Below are positions 44,154-57,362 of a stretch of DNA of 64,000 bases, piece by piece. The notes beneath the pieces were generated by a model. It saw only the letters and a list, made by a program, of their open reading frames with translations, did no database searches and was not told the DNA's origin. The translations under genes were made by a program, and so were the position numbers. Source of the DNA: Portulaca oleracea (Eukaryota; Streptophyta; Magnoliopsida; Caryophyllales; Portulacaceae); the NCBI GenBank assembly GCA_029582165.1, contig CM055886.1:26660669-26724668 (forward strand), given 5' to 3'. Numbering within the stretch: the first letter of the stretch is position 1; each line of letters starts with the position of its first letter.

Positions 44154-44410
44154 ACCCTACCGGGTGCACTGAGTCGCCCAATATTGGGCATGTTTAATCA
44201 TATGTAGCACTGTAGCACTTAAAACTACAGTTTGTTTTGCCTAGTAAAACCCTTGAGGCTTATATCTAGACTTTGATTTTTGTTGTTTGCCTGTTTCAAT
44301 GGAGAGTTTGATTAATCATTACGGATATGGTGCATGCTCTTTCGCCTTTTTTTTCCCTCTGTCATTGGGAAGGGTAAAAATGCATAGGCTGAATAATCCA
44401 ATTTTCAAGG

Positions 44411-44702
44411 GTCCATAGACTTTTTTTTTTATGCGGTTGGCTGGTTGAGGTTTCACACCGCATCATAATTTTTCAATTTCACCACAATTCATAACAATTG
44501 ACCATTTTAATTTTAGTTTCCCTTTTTATTAGAAGTTATACTTTATAATAATATATACCAAACCAATCTACTTACAATTATTTACACAACATTCCACAAT
44601 TTATCCTAACCTTCTACATTTCACAACTTTTCTCAATCCACCATAATTTTCAAATTTTCACTGCATAGCACTGCAACCAATCGTATAAAAGAACGGGGCC
44701 TA
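44411..44702. mobile_element. MITE, GGGGCCTA-end family, copy 1 (left end eroded)
   Basis: Right end CGTATAAAAGAACGGGGCCT. Left end keeps ATGCGGTTGGCTGGTTGAGG after a T-run. Interior is CACAA/CCACAA-rich. Related to the copy at 44769-44994. Confidence 0.6.
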
Positions 44703-44768
44703 GAGTTCGAGTCTTAGATCACTGTTATTTATGTATTTCATGACCATTTGTCTTTCATGAATTCTATT

Positions 44769-44994
44769 GAGGCCCCGTTCTTTTATATGACTGGTTGATT
44801 GCGGTTTCACATCTAATCACAACTTCTATATTCCACCACAATCCACCACAGGTCATCACAATCTACCCACCCACTTACAATTATTTTCACCACAACCTTC
44901 CACATTACCACAACTTTCCCCAACCCACCACAATTTTCAAATTTCCACTACACCGCACCGCACCGCAACCAACTGTATAAAAGAAGAGGGCCTC
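44769..44994. mobile_element. MITE, GAGGCCCC-end family, copy 2
   Basis: Left end GAGGCCCCGTTCTTTTATAT with GACTGGTTGATTGCGG. Right end CCGCAACCAACTGTATAAAA followed by GAAGAGGGCCTC. Inverted repeat of about 35 bases. Target duplication not clear. 44995-46600 beyond it holds no recognised gene. Confidence 0.75.
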
Positions 44995-47019
44995 AGTTGG
45001 TTTGGCTAGGCACTAGCTTCTAACTCTTAATTGGATGGTAGAGATTTTTTCACATGAAACTCTTTTCCAAGTAGAGAATACATTGAGCTTGCTCGATTGG
45101 GCTCCTACAACAATAGCAAACAAATCCCATAATGTTCCCGCTATAACGAGGTCTGAGGAGATTCAGATGTAGACAACGTTCCCCCATGCATTGAATATAT
45201 GGAGATACTGATTCCGACAAATCCAAAGAAGCTTTTCAAAAACAAATCGAAAGAAACCAATTTGAAAAACTAGCTAGAAAGCCAAGAGGAAAGGGATTAA
45301 GTTATAAAGACAAATTCATGCATGTCCGGTTCCATGAATGATGAGTAAGTCGTGTGCCTTCGACAATACCTGAAAAGCATAACCCTGGGAAGCACAAGAA
45401 ACACACTTTACACAATAAAAGCAACATAACGTGTCCTACCACTATGAGCTCACCCCTTTACCCTATCAAGTGTCAAGTCCTCCACTAAGCTACATGTTTC
45501 ATATCACCTCTAATCACCTCCTTCATCCACTTCTTAGCCCTGTTAAGCCCACATTTTAATAGTGACAATACAATCATTTTACATTTTCGAATGGAAGCAT
45601 CCACCTCCCTCATTAAAAACATTTTATTGTTAGAAGGGCAAAATCTCAAACAGACGAGACACAAAAAAAAAAAAAAACAACTATAAGTAAACAAGGTAAA
45701 GGACAACTAGCAATAGTGAAGCTAGTTAGGAGGCATCACAAATTTATTTTCCTACTTCAAAATTTTTCTACTTCACTCACCTTTGTTAGGTAATTTCATG
45801 AAGTCCAAACAGTTTTAAAGTTAAACACTCTGCAGGCCTTTTGATGAATGTAATCAGAGGTCAAATCGGACGACCTGGAACGACGTAAACGATCAATTCT
45901 TCTCTTGGTGACCTCAAACATATCTTTGACCAAAGATTCACTCCTACGAGCATCTGCACCATCTTCAAAATTGTTTTGATGTCTCTCCTCATAAACAAGG
46001 GCTAAGTGACTCTGTCCTCTTTCCAACTCAATAGTAGGTGACTCATAAACAGTTGAGAAATTAGTAGCAAAAGATGAAGACAATCACTTTCTAGTTTTGA
46101 ACATATGTTATATGTGATTTGTAGTCGATTAGTTATATCCTTAATGGTGCGTTAGATAGTTTCCTATGAAATATTTACCCGGGAAAAAGTTTCCCTAGCC
46201 TCTCATTGAAAAACAGTTTACTGAACTTGTGAGGGAAATAATAAATCTCATATTAAATCGTTCTCATATATTAGAGAGAATCAAACATAGAAAAATTTTC
46301 AACTAAACGTCCCCTAAATTTACTTGTCTAGCATATACAATGGTGACGGTTAAGATGACCTAATGTGACTATGACCTGTGAGTTTTTAATATATAACTTT
46401 AAGCTGATTATGGAACAAGATTTAAAATAAAAGAGCCTGTATTTGAATACTAGAAATTTGCAAGGCAAACAAACTATACATTCATACCGTAAAAACGTGA
46501 AGCTGAAACAAAACACTATGAAAGCCAAATCACAGACAGGAACTTATGAAGTATCTACATAGCCTTCTTTACCCAGAAATCACTAAAGAGAGAAAAAAAA
46601 AAAAAAAAACTACGGCTGCCACTAAGACCAAAAACAAGAGACCTAACATCCCCCGATGAGGATGAGCAATTTCATGTGAATGATGACCCGTTCAAATCCC
46701 ATTTGAAACATCTTCTCCAGATCACTAGCAAGTGACACTATCGTTATAAGGGTGCCGTGTGATGGAGCTTCCCAACTTGCGCAGGTTACTTGCACAATTC
46801 ACTATGGGATTCTAATCTTTTATCCTGTTCTCCTAACACTAACAAAGACAACTCTCCTAAGAACACAAAGTAAAGGAAGCAAACCGGGATTTCATCTATC
46901 AAACTCAAGCAAATGCGTAAATTGGTGCATCTATGTTTTAGACCCACCATTATCTGGTTAGATTATCAAACAAGGCTTGTGGAAGAACGAGATGGACACT
47001 TGTGTGTATCTTGGATGGG

Positions 47020-50000
47020 CTATCTTGTAAGAAGGCTATATGATGGCAGGTCTTCAAGCCGTATCACGTCTTCAAGCAGTAGCTCGCTTTCAAGCTGACG
47101 ACGAGTAGCTTTCATCACAGTCTAATTGGCAAACAAAGGCAAATATGTTAGACCACATCAAATATATCCAGTACAGCCTCTTTTGTAGAGGCCACAGAAT
47201 CAGGCTAAGCATGACAGTGTAACAGCACCTAGGGAAATAGGAAACTCATATAAAAGCACACAGATGTATGATACAAACCGTCAAAACTTTATGCAGTTGA
47301 GTAATAACCAGTTTCAGAAGTTCAGTGCAAAAACAAGAATTGCAGGGTGTGATGTAATGCTGTAGAATTTATCTGAAAATGAATTCAGTACAGCCCACAA
47401 CCAAAAATCACATTCTAACAAATCCTTTTCCACCCCTAGCTTTTTCCCAGCATATGTATGCTATGAGGAGAGGGAGAAAAATAAGTGTATTTGCATCTCT
47501 CAGTACAAGCTTCTTGGTGAATGAGAAATGAGAACACTTACATTGAAATCCATGTATGAAGCATGCATTTCAAGCCACAGATGGTCAAGCAGCTTGAACG
47601 TGATGCAGTACAGCAGATCAAATGCTGATTCATTCTCTGCAATGCAAAAGGCAACCTCTTCTAAGGAAATGTCGATCATACAGATAACAACGAAAACTAT
47701 AGGATGATTAAGTAATAGTATACGTGAAAGAAATTACCAGCGAGAAACTTTAAAAAAGCTGCTCCGATCAGTGTCCGTGGCTTGACTGGAAGTTCATACC
47801 AAAAATTAGTTAACAATGCATCAAGAGTCAGTTTACAAATCATTGTCTTTACAACTAAAGAAAAATGTTATACATGGTGGCAAGCTTAGTGTGAATAAGG
47901 AGCACAGCCCTACAGTTATAGAGCATGCCTTGTTTCAGGAAATTACAAACCAACAAGCATGAACTTTGAATCACCACTTTGGCAACATGCAATCATCAAA
48001 AAATGTAAAACGCTGCAAACAAATGTCATGTAATGTAACCAAGCAAAGTATTGACATTTTACAAATTCATATTCAGAATCCCTTGGCGCTTTTGTGTGCC
48101 TCAAGCCTTTTTATGCTAAGCATGTAACCAAGTAAAGCATTGCATTTTACAAATTCATAGTCAGAGATCTGTCCAACGAATTGTAATAGCAAAACTACAA
48201 TGTATCACAAGAGGAAATGCTCAACAGATTTCTGATTCAATATCATATTATGGGTGATGTAAATCATAGTCCATAACTCTAATGAAATCCAATGTTGATA
48301 AGAAAGTAACCCAAAATGGGGAACATTTGACTCATTTTTGCCAAATCAAGCACAATAGCATTGCCAAGTTCCACAAGAGAGTAGAATTTCTGTTTATCAA
48401 ATACGAGAGACAGAGAGCTGTGGCCTGTAGAGTACACTGTATATTTGAGTGTCCACCACAGATAGAACATGAAATCGACATACCTGCTTCTAGATCTAGC
48501 ATCTGGATAAGCATGAACGTGATATTCACCCCTGCTACCGCAAATGGGTATTCCCATAAGGCTCGGTCACCTTCCTGCTTCCGCAAAAGATCCTGGAAGG
48601 ATTTCTGGATCAAAATTCAACTTTGCATGTTAGTCAACAAATGAAATACAATTTTAAAGGATGAACAAGAAAAGGCAGTGTGCACGAAAATTCTCAACCG
48701 GGTTGGATACATGAGTGACACATTACTATTTTGTGTTGTTTTCGTGGCCGGGCATCAATAATTATAGTCTGATATACAGATTAAACTAAACCTATGTAAT
48801 ACACTCCGTTTTAAGAATAAAATCATAGTAAGAGAATGTACCGGGAAATTTCTAGCAAAAAACAACAAATTCTCCAGTGATATAAAGCCACCACCCCTGT
48901 ATAGGACAGACCAATATTACTAACAGGAAACATTTAAAACAAAAGAATACAAAGCAAAAAAACACTAGATCACCTAAAGTCTGTGGATGGATCTTTTCCC
49001 TGCCACCCCATTTCTTTCCACTGTTCAGAGATCAAATCATGAAGTTTTTCTCCAGGGAAGGCAGCATTCCACAAAGCCCTCAAAGCTTCCTTCAAAATTT
49101 CAGCAGTAAAGAATTACATCAGGAACAGCTAAAAAGTTTTGCTATCTGGGTACATGGCTACATGCACAATTTGGAAGGCCTAAGATAAGAAAAAACATTA
49201 CTTAATTAAACCCCCCTCCAGAACTCCATACCAAATTCAAAGTCTAAAAATTTACGTGGGGTGGAGGAGGAGATACCTGATGTTCAGGATTTGAACTATC
49301 AAAAGCAACATAAATGCGGCTCTGAAGTCTCACAAGGCAGTCTTCCTGAAAGTACAGAAACCTAACAAAATAAGAATCACGTGGAACAGTCCAATAGATT
49401 CTTAAAGGAACAGAATAGAAGGAATAAAATTAAGAAATGAAGATCACAGCAAAACAGCAGCAGTTATAAAACATAACAAATTGCCTACTTAACACCACAA
49501 AGGAACCACCCTTGTTTTATTCAAAAGTTGGGAGCATAATGTGATACAGTGAACCAGATTACATTCTATCCTGGATGTAAATATCATTACTAATAAATAA
49601 GGCTCCTTGGATATTGTCATGAACATCACCAGAGCACAGAACGCCATTCCGCACAATCCAGGGTGTCCAGAAACCAGACAATTCCATTCAGAAAAATAAG
49701 TACAAGATAACTTTCATTCATGACCATCGAAGAAACTGATCATTAATTGAAACGCCGGGGTATCAACAGAATGCGACAGAATTCTGGTCATTTGTCCACA
49801 ACTCAAATCTCAAACAAATTACCTGCATGGGTGTCAAATCAAATGATGGGCGAGCATCGCTGTCTCTTCTTTGAGCACAAACACAAGAAAAACCTCTACC
49901 AATCCACGCTGCTGATCCTGCTACAACTTCAGCTGCAGCAAGCACAACAATTCAGCTGACGCTAGTTAATACAGATAAATATACACACAGAAGCAAGATA

Positions 50001-50953
50001 TGAAACAACCTTAAGATGGTAGGTTTAATTTCACACAAAATGAAAATGAACTGCTTAAGAAAGGTCAAAAACCGGCAAACTTAATCTAACTCACAGACAA
50101 TTACAATCATCATACACCAAAATCCAAATTCATACACTCCCGTGTAGACCTTGGGTCGGGGGTGCTCAAGTGCAGGAGCCTTACCCCTGGCATTGCAGAG
50201 AGGCTAGTTCTATTTGGCCCTAGATAATCTTTATGAATGCAGATTCAGTAAACCCTAATGCATAAATGCAATGAGATGAAACGAAATTTAATCGAAAAAC
50301 CAACAATATAATCAACCCGTACAAGCACACAAATTTGGAAGGCAGCAAGCAGTAACGTCGAGCTTCATGATACACCAAAATACGGAAAACGGGAATCACC
50401 ATTTCTATAATACGCAATGGAGGGATGCAGTTGATCCATATTCTCCTTAAAATTCCAGAAATCAAGGGCAACAAAGCAATCGTTCGCTCACCCTCACAGA
50501 AGACTAACTTGAGAAATCACAACAAAACTGTCAACAAACCGTTAAGATAGGTAGTCTACCACAAACCAAAACGAAATTCTTTATTCTTTATAATTATTGA
50601 ATTAGTAATAAAATGACATACGTGAATCCCAACAACATTCTCATACACAGTAATCTGTCGTTTTCCAGCTAACACACAGCACAGCTTTTCGCCATTGGAT
50701 TATTATAAACCAATACCAAACAAATATACACCAGCTGAGCAAATGAAAGTACAAGTTGAATCAGTCATAAACAGCTTCTTTTCCAGATATTTATACCAAC
50801 TTGCTCCATTTGCAAAACACAACTAATCAACCAATCAATCAATCACTCAATCAAAGTAGAGAGAGAAAGAGAAAGCATACCGGAGTTCGAATGACAAGTG
50901 CTACTATGAGACATCCTCCGCACAGCAACAAATGAACCACCACGATAATCCAT
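47020..50953 (-). CDS. ELMO/CED-12 domain-containing protein
   Basis: Nine exons on the minus strand (5' to 3'): 50953-50881, 49932-49823, 49345-49277, 49089-48974, 48896-48842, 48604-48484, 47785-47738, 47636-47542, 47121-47020. Together 789 bases, 262 residues, ending at a TAG. The N-terminus is variable (MDYRGGSFVAVRRMSHSS) with a Cys-rich SCVCAQRRDSDARPSFDLTP. The ELMO domain spans roughly residues 80-235: ALRALWNAAFPGEKLHDLIS, EQWKEMGWQGKDPSTDF, GGGFISLENLLFFARNFP, FAVAGVNITFMLIQMLDLEA, ENESAFDLLYCITFKLLD. The C-terminus is RRQLESELLLEDVIRLEDLP. Order and motifs match plant ELMO-domain proteins; in animals ELMO/ELMOD proteins act on small GTPases, and the plant role is less defined. All introns are GT-AG and no defect is seen. 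Confidence 0.93.
50135..50225 (-). repeat. SINE-like remnant in ELMO intron 1
   Basis: On the minus strand, GCCAGGGGTAAGGCTCCTGC, then CCCCGACCCAAGGTCTACAC. The GGGGTAAGGCT...CCCAGACCC pattern is seen in plant SINE 3' parts (Au/TS group). No full-length copy, tail or target duplication is visible. Confidence 0.4.
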
Positions 50954-51420
50954 TTTTACGAAATGGATTTACAATCGAGCGAGCATAAACGTCTCAACTC
51001 ATGCAAGATTCTCACAAAATGAAACAATCAATGCGCAATTGACAACCGAACCAAATGAAAATCAGGAAGAAAAAAACGAAGCAATGAAAGTGATGAAGGA
51101 GTAGTAGCAGTGTCCAAGAAATGGGATCTCGACTTGAAAATGAATGAATCAATGAATCACACGAAGAACAAGAACAAGATTACAAGAAGATACTAGTAGT
51201 AGTATAATGAAAGAATAATTGGAGTGAGAATGAAGATGAGAGAGAAGGTGGCTAGGGTTTCGAGATCCGCAAGATTGTAATTGTCGCCATTGCCGCTGCA
51301 CTCAACAAACAAACAAACACACAGATTCTCTCTCTTCACTCTTTCTCTCTCTAAACTCCCGGAGGCGTCAGCTTTTGTTTGGACAGTGCTCGCTTCTTCC
51401 CGGCTTCCTCCGAGCCTATT
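50954..51420 (-). promoter_or_regulatory. Leader and promoter region of the ELMO gene
   Basis: Upstream of the ELMO ATG, around 51235-51360, the minus strand is rich in CTCTCT and contains CGAAACCCTAGCCACC, typical of a plant leader. No clear TATA box is assigned. The ORFs at 51193-51426 and 51281-51541 are not supported as genes. Confidence 0.4.
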
Positions 51421-51474
51421 ATACATATGCCCCTTTCATCAGTTTCTTTCTCTTTATCATTTAAAAAAGAAAAT

Positions 51475-51981
51475 ACTATTTGTCTGCTCCATATTAATTG
51501 TCATATTTAAAAATTGTATAGTCAAATATTACAAATTTTGATTAAAAATTTCTCAAATATATACATTTTGTTATATTATATTGATACCATTAAATTCGTA
51601 ACAAAAAATACTATCATAAAAGTATAATATATTGCAAATGTTCATATAATACTACCTCCGTCCCAATTATTGTTTTACAAAACCAATATACCTTGGAATT
51701 GGGGTGAAAAGTTTGAACTTTACCCAAATTGCCCCTATATTTATTGATGTAATAATTGTTGAATTGGAAAAAATGATAAATAAAGTTATTAATTACGGGC
51801 AAAAATGGAATTACAATCGTTAGAATTGTAAAAGTGACAAACAAATTGGGATAGAGGAATTAGTTATTTTGACAAATATTTTGGGACGGAGGTAGTAATA
51901 TAGTATAAAACATTATCAATCAAAATGACATTGGAGACAGTAACAGTCAAATATATGACAATTAATATGGAACGGATGTAG
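51475..51981. mobile_element. Stowaway-like MITE carrying another Stowaway-like MITE
   Basis: Outer ends: GCTCCATATTAATTGTCATA and TGACAATTAATATGGAACGG then ATGTAG. The inner element is 51652-51895. Confidence 0.7.
51652..51895. mobile_element. Inner Stowaway-like MITE
   Basis: CTACCTCCGTCCCAATTATT at the left and AATATTTTGGGACGGAGGTA at the right are inverted copies, flanked by TA (51650-51651 and 51896-51897). 244 bases. It sits inside the 51475-51981 element. Confidence 0.85.
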
Positions 51982-53205
51982 TAGTATTTTTTGGTGAAAA
52001 ATATAAATAAAATTTATCTTAAGTCAAGTTTAGTAGTTTTTTAAAAAATTTTATTTGAAAGCTAAACTAATAGCTACCATTCTTTTACTTGCTAATCTTC
52101 CATATTATTAATTGAGCAAAAAAAAAATGATAACTACTATAGATGGTCTAATAACATATTTGTGATTTCTATGAAAATTTACAAATAATAAAGTGTTGTT
52201 CTTTGAAATAAATTATTTAAAAGAGAATCAAAGATAAAGCATTTACTACTATGATAGTATGCATTCAACCATTTCCTTCTATATATGTATGAGAATGGAT
52301 GAAGAGACCGACATACACAAAATAAGGATTTAATACATATTGATTTGTTAGGAATTAAAGGGTGTTAAACTGTTAATCGAGTTATGTTTATGGACTTAAT
52401 AAAATTTGGACTTTTTTATTAGTCAATTAAGTTTGTCAAGCTTCACCTATGTTTCAAATTTGGCGAAAGTAATACAATCTATTATGCGCAACTGCGCAAG
52501 AATTAGTTCGCCAAAATCTATCGTCAATTTGTAAAATTTGTTGTGACTATTTCTTGGTTTTTTTTAAAATAGCAAACAGTACATGATGAATTATTATATC
52601 TAATAAATAATTTTACATAAAACTTTTGTAAAATAAATATGATATTGTATTCTTTTAATAGTATTTTTTATTATAAATTTAATGACATCAATTATATACA
52701 ATGAATTGTTATATAAATATATGAACAATCTCAGCGAAAAATACAAACAACAGAGGTAGTAATTGATATTTTACTGCTAAAATATTTATGAATTTTGACC
52801 CTAGTAATAATTTTTTATAAAAAAAAAAAGTCAATAGAAAGGAGACATAATGGTACATTAGGAAGACCAATAGAATGAGTAATTAAAGATATAGGGATAG
52901 TAGGGGGCAAGGGTAATGGGAAAGCAAAGTAGGTGATGGGCATGTTTGTCCTTCCCCTTTTTAATGTAAAGTCCAAGCTAATGGGTTACGTTATTGCTTT
53001 AGGTAGCCTTTAACTAGTTTTGCAAATTCATCACATGACATGATCACATGGATCACCACACCATTGCTCTCAATAGGTGTTTGCCCATTGTATTTAATCA
53101 GTGCTCGAATTAGGCCATTGTTGCGTTCTTCATTTTTTTTGTTTTGGAAAAGTAAGGATATATATTTCTGTAATTTGTTTTTTTTAGATTTTATGCTAGT
53201 GCATA
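51982..53205. other. AT-rich intergenic, nothing recognised
   Basis: No repeat ends, RNA genes or protein signatures identified. Confidence 0.4.
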
Positions 53206-53459
53206 CTCCCTCGTTTCCATATTATTTAGTATACATTAATTGTATATCACAATCTTTATTATCTATCTTTGATTAACAATTTTTCGTATAGTATGTTATT
53301 AAAACATTACAATATTATAATCTTATAATAGTTTTTTTGTAACGAATTTAATGATAATACTTTTGTATATAAAACATTATATATGTTGAGATACAAACGA
53401 TCAAAATTTTCAAAACTTGACTAAAGCGTATATCTACAGATAATATGGAAAAGAGAGAG
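53206..53459. mobile_element. Stowaway-like MITE
   Basis: Left CTCCCTCGTTTCCATATTAT, right GATAATATGGAAAAGAGAGA, TA on both sides. Confidence 0.75.
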
Positions 53460-53461
53460 TA

Positions 53462-54678
53462 AGAAGTAGAAACCTACAGTACGTATTTGATCTAACTGAT
53501 TGGAAGATTCTATCATAGTTAAAAGATTTCAAGTATTATAGTTAAAATGTGTAATTACTCTTTGTTTTATCTTTAATAAATCAAAATGAATACATATTAA
53601 TCAAAGTGATTGTTACAACTTAAAATAAGTAATCCTGTCAATTGTGATATAGAAATCTTTTTTACAAAATTTAATATTTTTAAGGAGATTTTAACATAAC
53701 TTTATTTTTTCACCTATCACAGACTTCACAGTTAAAAAGCATAACTCTCTTTAACCTTAGAAAATGAAATCAATATATATTGATTAAAGTAACTCGTACA
53801 AACAATTAATCGCATTTATTGAGATACAAACTTTTTAATAGATGAGATTTATTTTAAACAAAATTACTGGCCTGAAATTTCCAACTATAATAGCCGAAAA
53901 GAATCAATTATATTAGAATTTTTTTATAACTTAAATTTACAAATTAGGACACATTCTTTTTGTTGGTATGTAGTAGTAGATAGGTAAGGTTAGATAGTAT
54001 AAGTAGGATTGTGTAGGTAAGATAGAAATAATAGATATAAAAAATAGGTAAAATGTGTAAATAGGTTGAGGTACTTTAAATAGTGTTCATAAAAAAAAAA
54101 CAAGTAAAATAAGTAATATATAAATATATTCTACTTACCTTATAAAAGAAGAGACCCTTAGAATATATGAGAGACATTCGTTATTATATTTTAGTCAAAC
54201 TTTTAAAAAGGTGGTATTATTTCTTTTTGGGAAAGGCTAGAAAGAATAACAGAAAAGAAATTACCTCATTAACGAAGGGATTAGAGCATTGTGGCATTGT
54301 CGCTGTTGCAAGGCCGTATGCTTCCGTAATGTCATATTTTTGAAACAAAAAAGCATGGAAAATAAATTAACAGTAGAAGACTCGTCAATATTAAACTCGA
54401 GAACTTGCATATTACAACATACTCCTTTTGACTTTCTTCCTAGCAAAGAGAGAATATCCCGCGTCTAACATTGATTTAACCTTCCTTTTGAGTGTTGTAC
54501 CTTCTACAATCGGAAGTCGGTAAAATCCTTCCCCAAGCTACTACGGTGGTATTATGGTTACTGAAATCTACATTTGTTAAATGATAACATTATAGGTTGC
54601 ACCAATATACATTCCTTGTAATTTTATATTTTACTGTTATCATTTTCACATGCATTTATGAAACATTTTAAAAAGTTA
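53462..54678. other. AT-rich intergenic, nothing recognised
   Basis: Only a short ORF at 54261-54446 without familiar features. Confidence 0.4.
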
Positions 54679-54902
54679 CTCCTTCCGTTCCATATTATTC
54701 CAGTAATTGTCATTTTTGGAAATTGTGCAGTTAAATATTAAAAATTTTGACCATAAATTTCTCAATATATACAATTAGATTAGTAACGAAAAATACTATC
54801 ATAAAAGTATAATACTCATTGTTAGTGTAATATTATAATAAAAAAGTGACATTAAAGATTATAATAGTAAAATATATGACAATTAATATGAAATAGAGGG
54901 AG
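54679..54902. mobile_element. Stowaway-like MITE
   Basis: Left CTCCTTCCGTTCCATATTAT, right AATTAATATGAAATAGAGGG then AG, TA on both sides. 224 bases. Confidence 0.8.
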
Positions 54903-54935
54903 TATATCACTTTGTTATGATACTACTAAAAAGTA

Positions 54936-55195
54936 TTCCCTCCATTCCTCAATAATTGTCACTTTGGAGTTTAGGGAATATTTTAAGAAAATAGTATTGA
55001 GAATGATAATTGCATTGAAAATTATAAAAGTAAGAGTTAAGTTTCTATTTTAGTTATATAATTGTATTGGAAATTGTAAAAGTAAGATGTAAACTTGCAA
55101 AAATGTCATTAATATTACATTGGAATTGTAAAGTGACAGATATTGTGGAAAATAGAAAATTGATGAAAGTGACAGATATTGAGGAATGGAGGGAG
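54936..55195. mobile_element. Stowaway-like MITE
   Basis: Left TTCCCTCCATTCCTCAATAA, right ATATTGAGGAATGGAGGGAG, an almost perfect inverted repeat, flanked by TA. Confidence 0.85.
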
Positions 55196-55657
55196 TATTT
55201 CTACAGTAGCGGTTGGACTACCAATATAGTGTTACCCCGAATAAGCTAGCCAATCGTTTTACAAGTAATCATCTACGAACCATTTGCTTTTTTTGCTTAG
55301 GAGTAAGAGAACTCAATCAAGGGATGGTAGATAGGTGACTTGAATCCAGCCCTATTTGAATTCTAAGGTGATGGTGGGCGTCATAACTATGAAGGGATAA
55401 TAGTAGGAAAGTAATCCGAGGATTAATAAATACACCCTCCGTTTTTTTATCTGTCACCCTGAAAAGTTATAGTAGTATTAAAAAATTTTGATCGTTAATA
55501 TTTTAATTTGTATAATGATTCATCATATAAAGATGATGTTGTGAGATTCGTAATGAAAAATACTATCAAAAAAGTATAATATTATATTTTTTAATAAAAA
55601 TTTTGTATTAATAATTATTGATTAAAGATTGACAATGAAAACCATAAATGACAGATA

Positions 55658-56241
55658 CTCCCTCCGTCCCATATTAATTGACATATTTCAAAATTTTAGG
55701 GCTGTCAAAAAACTGTCCGACCCCAAACCTGGTTCAGTCCGACCCGGAAAAAAGCGGGTATGGTCATAGAATTTTCGTCCAAATTTTTATATTAACCGAT
55801 TTGACAGAAAATTCGAACACAATATTTTCCAATTTTCTATTGTCCGAACCCTGTTTAGACCCGAATTCATGTTTGTCCGATTTGTCCGACCCGGAAAATG
55901 TTCAAAAAAACTGGGTATCGGACATCAAGTTTTCGTCCGATGCCCGATTCGTCCGAACCCGAATTTTTGGCAGTCCTAAAAATTTCTCACATACCAAGGT
56001 TTAACTAAAAAAACTACCCACATAATTGAATAGTACTATTTTCCAAGTTGTTTTTTCTGATATCAAGTTGTAGGTACTGAGAGAATGTGAGTAGGAGTAG
56101 TTTTTATTGATTGAAAAAGTAAAAAGTTAACATAATTATTAAATTTAAATAATTAAACTAGGTATTGGGAATTGAAAAGTGATAATTATTTTGGAACAAA
56201 AAAAGTTAGTTTTAATGTCAATTAATATGGAATGGAGTGAG
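55658..56241. mobile_element. Middle Stowaway-like MITE of the triple nest
   Basis: Left CTCCCTCCGTCCCATATTAA, right TCAATTAATATGGAATGGAG then TGAG, TA on both sides. Confidence 0.85.
55697..55978. mobile_element. Innermost hAT-like MITE of the triple nest
   Basis: TAGGGCTGTCAAAAA at the left, TTTTTGGCAGTCCTA at the right, flanked by AAAATTT (55690-55696 and 55979-55985). The interior is rich in GTCCGACCC and TTTTCGTCC motifs. A related decayed copy lies at about 63455-63704. Confidence 0.8.
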
Positions 56242-56261
56242 TAAAAAAGAACGAAGGGAGT

Positions 56262-57354
56262 ATAAATGTTTTACAATAGAGCGTAAAGTAATTTATATTT
56301 ATCTCATGTTAAATTTATTGTAATAATTTTAACATACTACATTTGAAAAATGACTCTTACTACTTGATAATAAGAGAAATTTATATTTTATTCACTGTCA
56401 TTTGTTGTAATAATTTTTATATACCATACTTTTAGGAAATGATTTTCACCTATTTCACCAAAGCTATAAGTTTTAGATTGCCCTCCATTGTGTTATAATA
56501 AATTTTAACAAGATTTTCGGGTGAAGACATGGTTTTGTTATTGGAGAAGACGTGGTTTTGTTATTGGAATTCTAATTGAATAACGGTTTTACCCCTAACT
56601 TTTTCAAAAAAAAAAAAACAAGCCTATTGGAAACCCTAAACCCAAAATTCATAACTTTCATCAACTTTTTAGGACATCTTACACCAAATCGACCCTTGAA
56701 ACTATTAAAATTTAGAAAATTCGAACTTCCTCAACATACCTTCACTTTGCTTTCGTACTCCCAAGTTGGCGTTGCAGTTCAACAAACACACCAAGAGATT
56801 GTCGCCAATTGGAGGTTATTCACTTCCCCAAACATGCACAAATTCACCAACAATAGCAACATTCATGAGTACAAGTTCTTGGTTAGCGTTTATGATTGGA
56901 GTTAAGTTACAATTTTGTTATGAATGAACTTAACTAAATTTTTCTAATTTGTTATGGCCTCTATTGAGTTCTTGTTTTATTTTGTTATCAACATTTATCG
57001 GGTTGTTCTTCTATTAACAAAATATTGTCTACAATTTCTCCAAATCTCAAATAGTTTTCAAAAATAAGCCAAAAATTTAATTTAACTGTGAGCTAATGGG
57101 TTTTTTTACAGTCTAATAACTTGAAGGGGTTAACATGTTATCGGCACCAACTAAGCCATTGGCTCTTAGTCAAATCGATTGAACCGAGCGGGTTTGACCT
57201 ACAACATAGTCACCCACTCATGCAAAGTAGATACCACTAGAAATTATATTGAAGGTCAAGGACCGCCATCCTTTATGATCTCAGCCCAAACGACATAAAC
57301 AAAAAAATGTGCAGTATATTGAAAACTCAAAGCTCAAACAAACATGAAATGCAA
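56262..57354. other. AT-rich intergenic, nothing recognised
   Basis: The 109-residue ORF at 56576-56905 has no recognisable domain. No further repeat ends were found. Confidence 0.4.
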
Positions 57355-57362
57355 CATGTAAT

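Larger units (their letters stand above)
55433..56260. mobile_element. Outer MITE of a triple nest
   Basis: Left end CACCCTCCGTTTTTTTATCT then GTC (55433 on). The matching right end is split: GACAGATA stops at 55657 and AAAAAAGAACGAAGGGAG resumes at 56243-56260. TA flanks at 55431-55432 and 56261-56262. The split is caused by the 55658-56241 insertion. Confidence 0.75.

Noticed and set aside
45485..46083. Two minus-strand ORFs (73 and 95 residues) with basic, helical composition
   Set aside because: No family recognised, no clear splice sites joining them, and no leader; may be decayed coding sequence but not supportable.
56576..56905. 109-residue plus-strand ORF
   Set aside because: AT-rich surroundings, no similarity recognised and no promoter or splice context.
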